From an uncultured Atopobium sp. (GTDB lineage Bacteria; Actinomycetota; Coriobacteriia; Coriobacteriales; Atopobiaceae), in the NCBI GenBank assembly GCA_937997345.1, contig CALKTD010000003.1, positions 1 through 35,753 of the forward strand: a stretch of 35,753 nt of DNA. The letters run 5' to 3'. Below, piece by piece: positions 32,167-35,753 of the stretch. Each line of letters starts with the position of its first letter. Position 1 is the first letter of the stretch. Position numbers and translations under genes: made by a program. A model generated the notes under the pieces. That model did not search any database, was not told the origin of the DNA, and worked only from the letters and a program-made list of their open reading frames with translations.

Positions 32167-33200
32167 TGATGAAGACACTTAAGGGATTCTTATCCAAGGG
32201 CCAGACAAGCTGGAACATGATTCTTATTGGCCTTTTGGTACTTGAGTTTGTGGTTTTTGGTGCAGCGAACGGCAAGTTTCTTCGTCCAGCACTGCTATTT
32301 ACCAGCATTAACGATAATCTGCCAGTCTTTATGATCTCGCTCTTTGTAACGCTTGTTATGGTTACTGGCGGCATTGACATTCAGGTTGCATCTTTGGTTG
32401 GTCTAACGTCCATCACCATCGGTGTTGGTTGGCAGGACTTTGGTCTTCCTATCTGGGGCGCTGTGGGCGTTGCCTTTGTTCTGGTTGTTGCTTGCGGCGC
32501 ACTTTCGGGCTTCTTGATTGCGTACTGTCGAGTGCAAGCCATGGTTGTTACCCTAGGCGGCAGCTTCCTGTACTCTGGTCTGGCGCTGCTCATCTCTACG
32601 CTCTCCAAGACCGAGAGCTACCAGGGAATTGGTGGTTTCCCCGAGGACTTCAAGTTTGTATCTAACTTCCAGCTCTTTGGCGTCATCCCATTCCAGCTTC
32701 TTATCTACATCCTGATGTTGGTTATCGCATTCATTCTGCTGCACAAGACCAAGTATGGTCGTCGCATCACCCTGGTTGGCGTTAACCAAAGCGCAGCTGA
32801 GTTCTCTGGCATTAACAGTCGAGCAGTCATCATGTCTACCTACATGCTCACCGCAGTTTCTGCAGTCATTGCAGGTGTTGTTCTGACCGCTTACCTGGGC
32901 ACCGCAAAGTCCGACCTTGGTGCCGACCTTACCATGGATATCATCACCGCAGTTGTTTTGGGTGGTACGCTCTCCACTGGTGGTAAGGGCTCCATTGTTG
33001 GTACCGCACTTGCTTCGTTTGTTATTGCATTCTTGCGCTTTGGCTTGCCACTGTGCTTCAAGGTAAGCCCACAGTACCTGGATATTCCTGTTGGTGTCCT
33101 GCTGGTTGTTGTCATCGTTGCTCGATCGGCAGCAAGCGGAACAAATATTGGTACGTTTTTGAAATCGCTGCTTTCTAGCAGCAGTAAAGCCAAGGCATAA
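32166..33200 (+). CDS. lsrD: AI-2 importer permease LsrD
   Basis: The 344-residue membrane protein is the second permease half, with VTGGIDIQVASLVGLTSI matching the same conserved segment as in LsrC and AVVLGGTLSTGGKGSIVGTA as the coupling loop. It pairs with LsrC to form the channel. The ATG overlaps the lsrC stop (TAATG); a second ATG directly follows and either could be used. No strong separate ribosome binding site is seen, consistent with coupled translation. lsrB follows after 45 bp. Confidence 0.92.
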   Translation: MMKTLKGFLSKGQTSWNMILIGLLVLEFVVFGAANGKFLRPALLFTSINDNLPVFMISLFVTLVMVTGGIDIQVASLVGLTSITIGVGWQDFGLPIWGAVGVAFVLVVACGALSGFLIAYCRVQAMVVTLGGSFLYSGLALLISTLSKTESYQGIGGFPEDFKFVSNFQLFGVIPFQLLIYILMLVIAFILLHKTKYGRRITLVGVNQSAAEFSGINSRAVIMSTYMLTAVSAVIAGVVLTAYLGTAKSDLGADLTMDIITAVVLGGTLSTGGKGSIVGTALASFVIAFLRFGLPLCFKVSPQYLDIPVGVLLVVVIVARSAASGTNIGTFLKSLLSSSSKAKA

Positions 33201-33245
33201 GCTTTGGGGAAATTGTGCCTTAGGCACAGACAAGGGAGGTTACCT

Positions 33246-34367
33246 ATGCAAGAGATTACTCGTCGTGGTTTTATTGGTGCCGCTGGTATCACCGCAGTTA
33301 GCGCTGGCCTCGCTCTGGCAGGCTGCAATAGCGGTGGCGAGAAGAAGGAAGAGACCAAGAAGTCCGAGGGTGGCAAAGACGTCAAAGGTAAGACCGTAGC
33401 ATTTATTCCTAAGGTCACCGGCAACGCATTTTTCGAGTCCGCAAACAAGGGTGCACAGGACAAGTCAAAGGAGTGGGGCTTCACCGTTGACTACATCGGC
33501 GACGCAACCGCTTCTGTTTCCGCTCAGGTTTCCGTCATCAACCAGGCAGTTGCTAACGGCGTAGACGCAATCAGCATCTCCACCGTTGACGCAAAGGGCG
33601 TTTCCGACGCATTGAAGAAGGCAACCGCTGCTGGTATCGTAGTTACCACTTGGGACTCCGACGCTAACCCAGAGGATCGTACCCTCATGGTTTCTCAGGG
33701 CACCCCAGAGATTCTTGGCCAGATGCTTGTTGACATGGGAGTTGCCGGCCTCAAGGAGCGCGGCAAGGACCCAGAGAAGGACGAGATTACCTACGTCTGG
33801 CACTACTCTCAGGCAACCGTTACCGACCAGAACTCCTGGCAGGTAGCTGCACAGAAGATCATCAAGGAGAAGTATCCTAAGTGGAAGAACGTCCATGAGA
33901 ACTACTACTCCAACCAGGACGCTGAGCAGGCAATTACCATTGGTGAGGCAATTCTTGACGCTTACCCAGAGATTGACCTGATCATCTGCAACGACTCCAC
34001 CGCTCTTCCTGGTCAGCTTCAGGCTGCAGAGAACAAGGGCTACGACGCGAAGAAGATCACCATCACCGGTTTTGCTTCTCCACAGTCCATCAAGTCCTAC
34101 TGCGAGCACGGCACCATCTACAACTGGGGCCTCTGGGACTGCGCAGTTCAGGGCGCTATGGGCTGCTACGTTGCAGCATTCCTTGCAGCTGGTAACGAGG
34201 TTAAGGTTGGCGACACCATCTCCATCCCAAGCATCGGCGATGTCAAGGTTGAGGCTAACGACTCCATCGCTGAGGGCGCAAAGACTGGCGACAAGAACAA
34301 CGGCGTTGTCCTGCTTCCTGAGCGCCTTGTCTTCACCAAGGAGAACATGAACAACTACTCCTTCTAA
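33246..34367 (+). CDS. lsrB: AI-2-binding lipoprotein LsrB
   Basis: The 373-residue protein starts with a lipoprotein signal that also has a twin-arginine motif (TRRGFIG) and the lipobox LALAGC (Cys27), so it is probably anchored outside the membrane. The periplasmic-binding fold matches LsrB: IPKVTG (Lys56, Salmonella Lys35), TWDSD (Asp137, Asp116) and TDQN (Asp194/Gln195, Asp166/Gln167). Where Salmonella has Pro220 and Ala222, my alignment gives Asn249 and Ser251. The end VLLPERLVFTKENMNNYSF also follows the family. ATG 33246 has GGGAGG upstream; an upstream in-frame start is not supported. Confidence 0.92.
   Translation: MQEITRRGFIGAAGITAVSAGLALAGCNSGGEKKEETKKSEGGKDVKGKTVAFIPKVTGNAFFESANKGAQDKSKEWGFTVDYIGDATASVSAQVSVINQAVANGVDAISISTVDAKGVSDALKKATAAGIVVTTWDSDANPEDRTLMVSQGTPEILGQMLVDMGVAGLKERGKDPEKDEITYVWHYSQATVTDQNSWQVAAQKIIKEKYPKWKNVHENYYSNQDAEQAITIGEAILDAYPEIDLIICNDSTALPGQLQAAENKGYDAKKITITGFASPQSIKSYCEHGTIYNWGLWDCAVQGAMGCYVAAFLAAGNEVKVGDTISIPSIGDVKVEANDSIAEGAKTGDKNNGVVLLPERLVFTKENMNNYSF
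33336..33345 (+). repeat. Uptake-sequence-like 10-mer GGCGAGAAGA
   Basis: Single exact copy in lsrB, in the linker just after the lipobox (Gly-Glu-Lys), a segment with little sequence constraint. Confidence 0.75.
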
Positions 34368-34385
34368 TCAAGGCGTAAGTTCACG

Positions 34386-34415
34386 GCTGGCGAGAAGACC
34401 GATCTTCTCGCCAGC
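34386..34415 (+). terminator. Hairpin with inverted GGCGAGAAGA pair between lsrB and lsrF
   Basis: A 13-bp perfect stem (34386-34398 and 34403-34415) with loop CCGA begins 19 bases after the lsrB stop. The T run is poor (CTTATG), so it may terminate only partly or act as an mRNA 3' stabiliser. Confidence 0.75.
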
Positions 34416-34432
34416 TTATGAGGTAATTCAGC

Positions 34433-34493
34433 CGCAGAGGAGAAGTGGCCCTCCTAGGGTGTACGCCGCCCAAAAAGCTACATCTTCTCTGCG
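34433..34493 (+). promoter_or_regulatory. Structured leader before lsrF
   Basis: CGCAGAGGAGAAG (34433-34445) can pair imperfectly with CTTCTCTGCG (34484-34493), enclosing CCCT/AGGG and a GC-rich stretch. lsrF has its own 155-bp spacer, unlike the tightly packed lsrA-C-D-B genes. No clear promoter is visible. Confidence 0.4.
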
Positions 34494-34522
34494 AGCTTTA
34501 AGGTTTTATTGAAAGGATTTTC

Positions 34523-35401
34523 ATGGCAGATCTGGACGGATTGAAAGTAGCTAAGGATTATCACGTAGACACTCCTTTTGCTAACAATCAGGGATTTTAT
34601 GTAAAGGGTGCAAACAACCTCGACTGGGGTATGCAGAAGCACCTCTCCAACATCTTTGATCCAAAGAGCGGCAACACTGTAATGTTCGCATTTGACCACG
34701 GTTACTTCATGGGTTCAACCGCTGGTCTTGAGCGTCTTGACCTGCTGCTTCCACAACTTGCTCCTTATGTTGACTGCTTCATGGGTACCCGTGGCGCAAT
34801 CAGGACCTGCGTTTCTCCTGAGGTTTCTAAGGGTATCGCTCTTCGCGTTTCTTCTGGTTCTTCTATGCTGCAGTCCGATCTCTCTCACGAGGTTGTTGCT
34901 GTTGATATTGAGGACGCAATTCGTATGAATGCAGACTGCATGGCTGTTCAGACCTTCATTGGCGCTGATGGCCAGCTCTCCAGCATCGATAACCTCAGCC
35001 AGGTCATTAACGCTGGCTTCCGCTACAGCATTCCTACTCTTGGCGTTTGCGCAGTTGGTAAGGACATGGAGCGCACTGGTCGCTTCTTCAAGCTTGCAAC
35101 CCGTATCATCGCTGAGATGGGCTGCCAGATTGTTAAGACTTACGACTGCGAGGACTTCGAGGAAGTTGTTGCAGCTTGCCCAGTTCCAATTGTTGTTGCT
35201 GGTGGTAAGAAGCTTGCTGAGCGCGACGCTCTGCATCTTGCATACGACGTTATTCGCAAGGGTGCACGCGGCGTTGATATGGGCCGTAATATCTTCCAGA
35301 GCACCCATCCTCTACAGATGGCTGAGGCTGTTCGTATGATCGTCCACGAGGGCGCAACCGACGCTCAGGCATGGGAGTTCTTCGAGGATGCAACCCACTA
35401 A
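34523..35401 (+). CDS. lsrF: LsrF, 3-hydroxy-5-phosphonooxypentane-2,4-dione thiolase
   Basis: The 292-residue class I aldolase-like TIM barrel matches E. coli LsrF (291 residues) in length and motifs: MFAFDHGYFMG, MGTRGAIR, ISxxD-type strands and the catalytic lysine in CQIVKTYDCE (Lys205, E. coli Lys203), then VAGGKK and MGRNIFQSTHP. LsrF transfers the acetyl group of the phosphorylated AI-2 breakdown product to CoA, giving acetyl-CoA and dihydroxyacetone phosphate. GAAAGGA precedes the ATG. A hairpin and a structured spacer separate it from lsrB. Confidence 0.94.
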   Translation: MADLDGLKVAKDYHVDTPFANNQGFYVKGANNLDWGMQKHLSNIFDPKSGNTVMFAFDHGYFMGSTAGLERLDLLLPQLAPYVDCFMGTRGAIRTCVSPEVSKGIALRVSSGSSMLQSDLSHEVVAVDIEDAIRMNADCMAVQTFIGADGQLSSIDNLSQVINAGFRYSIPTLGVCAVGKDMERTGRFFKLATRIIAEMGCQIVKTYDCEDFEEVVAACPVPIVVAGGKKLAERDALHLAYDVIRKGARGVDMGRNIFQSTHPLQMAEAVRMIVHEGATDAQAWEFFEDATH

Positions 35402-35513
35402 GAGCGCAACGAGCGCGGCGTCGCGGTGAGCGCAGGTCCGCGCGGCGGCCTCCGGGCGCGAAAGCGCTGCTCACACGTGACTTTCTCATGTGGCGAGAAA
35501 CATGCTGACCTTG

Positions 35514-35546
35514 AGCTGGTAATCCTTTCGGATTACCAGCTTTTTT
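35514..35546 (+). terminator. Rho-independent terminator after lsrF
   Basis: A perfect 12-bp stem AGCTGGTAATCC / GGATTACCAGCT with loop TTTC is followed by six T. Between the lsrF stop and it lies a very GC-rich stretch (35402-35475). From 35550 to the window end (35753) I see no gene. Confidence 0.95.
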
Positions 35547-35753
35547 GTAGCGTGTTAATGTCGGCTTTTAGACTGGCGTACAAAATAGTGCAGCCTTGGT
35601 AGGCCTCGCTGAAGAATTGGCAAGCTTTTAATCAAGATAACCGGACAACTAGGACTCACTGTCTGACAATTAGAGAGCCTCAATGCCCGATATACATTTC
35701 TATGCATAAACTTCATCTAATATGCTTAAACATGAATAGACTTATATAAGAAA

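Noticed and set aside
35547..35753. Possible small gene at the window end
   Set aside because: Only a 15-codon frame with no ribosome binding site can be drawn; nothing supports coding.

Overview
The window looks like chromosomal DNA of an anaerobic, moderate-GC actinobacterium of the class Coriobacteriia, probably Atopobiaceae (Atopobium/Lancefieldella/Olsenella-like). This is inferred from the A-type flavodiiron protein, an NRAMP-related transporter lacking the classical metal motif (a type known from Eggerthella), the PRC-barrel/YtxH small proteins, and the mix of actinobacterial and Firmicute-like sugar genes. No database search was possible, so the genus is a guess.

Layout. 1-1600: the 5' end of a glycerol-dehydrogenase-like gene diverges from a flavodiiron O2/NO reductase. 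1600-2243 has no gene but holds three repeat structures. 2244-6038: a CNNM/CorC-type CBS membrane protein, an orphan cyanophycin-synthetase N-terminal-like domain with an acidic tail, a YtxH protein and a PRC-barrel protein. 6120-9600 (minus): a predicted Mg2+ unit of a PRC/MgtE-N/CBS membrane protein and an NRAMP-related transporter, behind a roughly 200-nt structured leader. 9839-15892: lemA, tRNA-Ser(UGA), tadA, an RlmI-like methyltransferase, a DEAD-box helicase, metA and yfcE. 16019-21399: a GntR regulator divergent from a beta-glucoside PTS operon (6-phospho-beta-glucosidase, EIIC, EIIB, EIIA, ROK sugar kinase). 21523-26107: a zinc-ribbon membrane protein, asnA, dps and an AT-rich orphan gene. 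26267-35401: a complete autoinducer-2 (AI-2) uptake and processing locus, with lsrR-lsrK-cupin on the minus strand and lsrA-lsrC-lsrD-lsrB-lsrF on the plus strand.

How the lsr genes should work together: LsrB captures AI-2 outside, LsrA/C/D import it, LsrK phosphorylates it, phospho-AI-2 releases the repressor LsrR, and LsrF performs the final thiolase step. The usual isomerase LsrG is not visible. A one-domain cupin gene follows lsrK in its place and is the best candidate for a replacement enzyme. No luxS is present here.

The most striking genome-scale signal is a 10-mer, GGCGAGAAGA, found at least 16 times on the two strands combined (chance expectation under uniform composition is below 0.1). 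It occurs singly inside genes in several reading contexts, and as inverted pairs forming the stems of terminator-like hairpins just after genes. That is the distribution of the DNA uptake sequences of Neisseria and Haemophilus, and I know of no such element described in this class of Actinobacteria.
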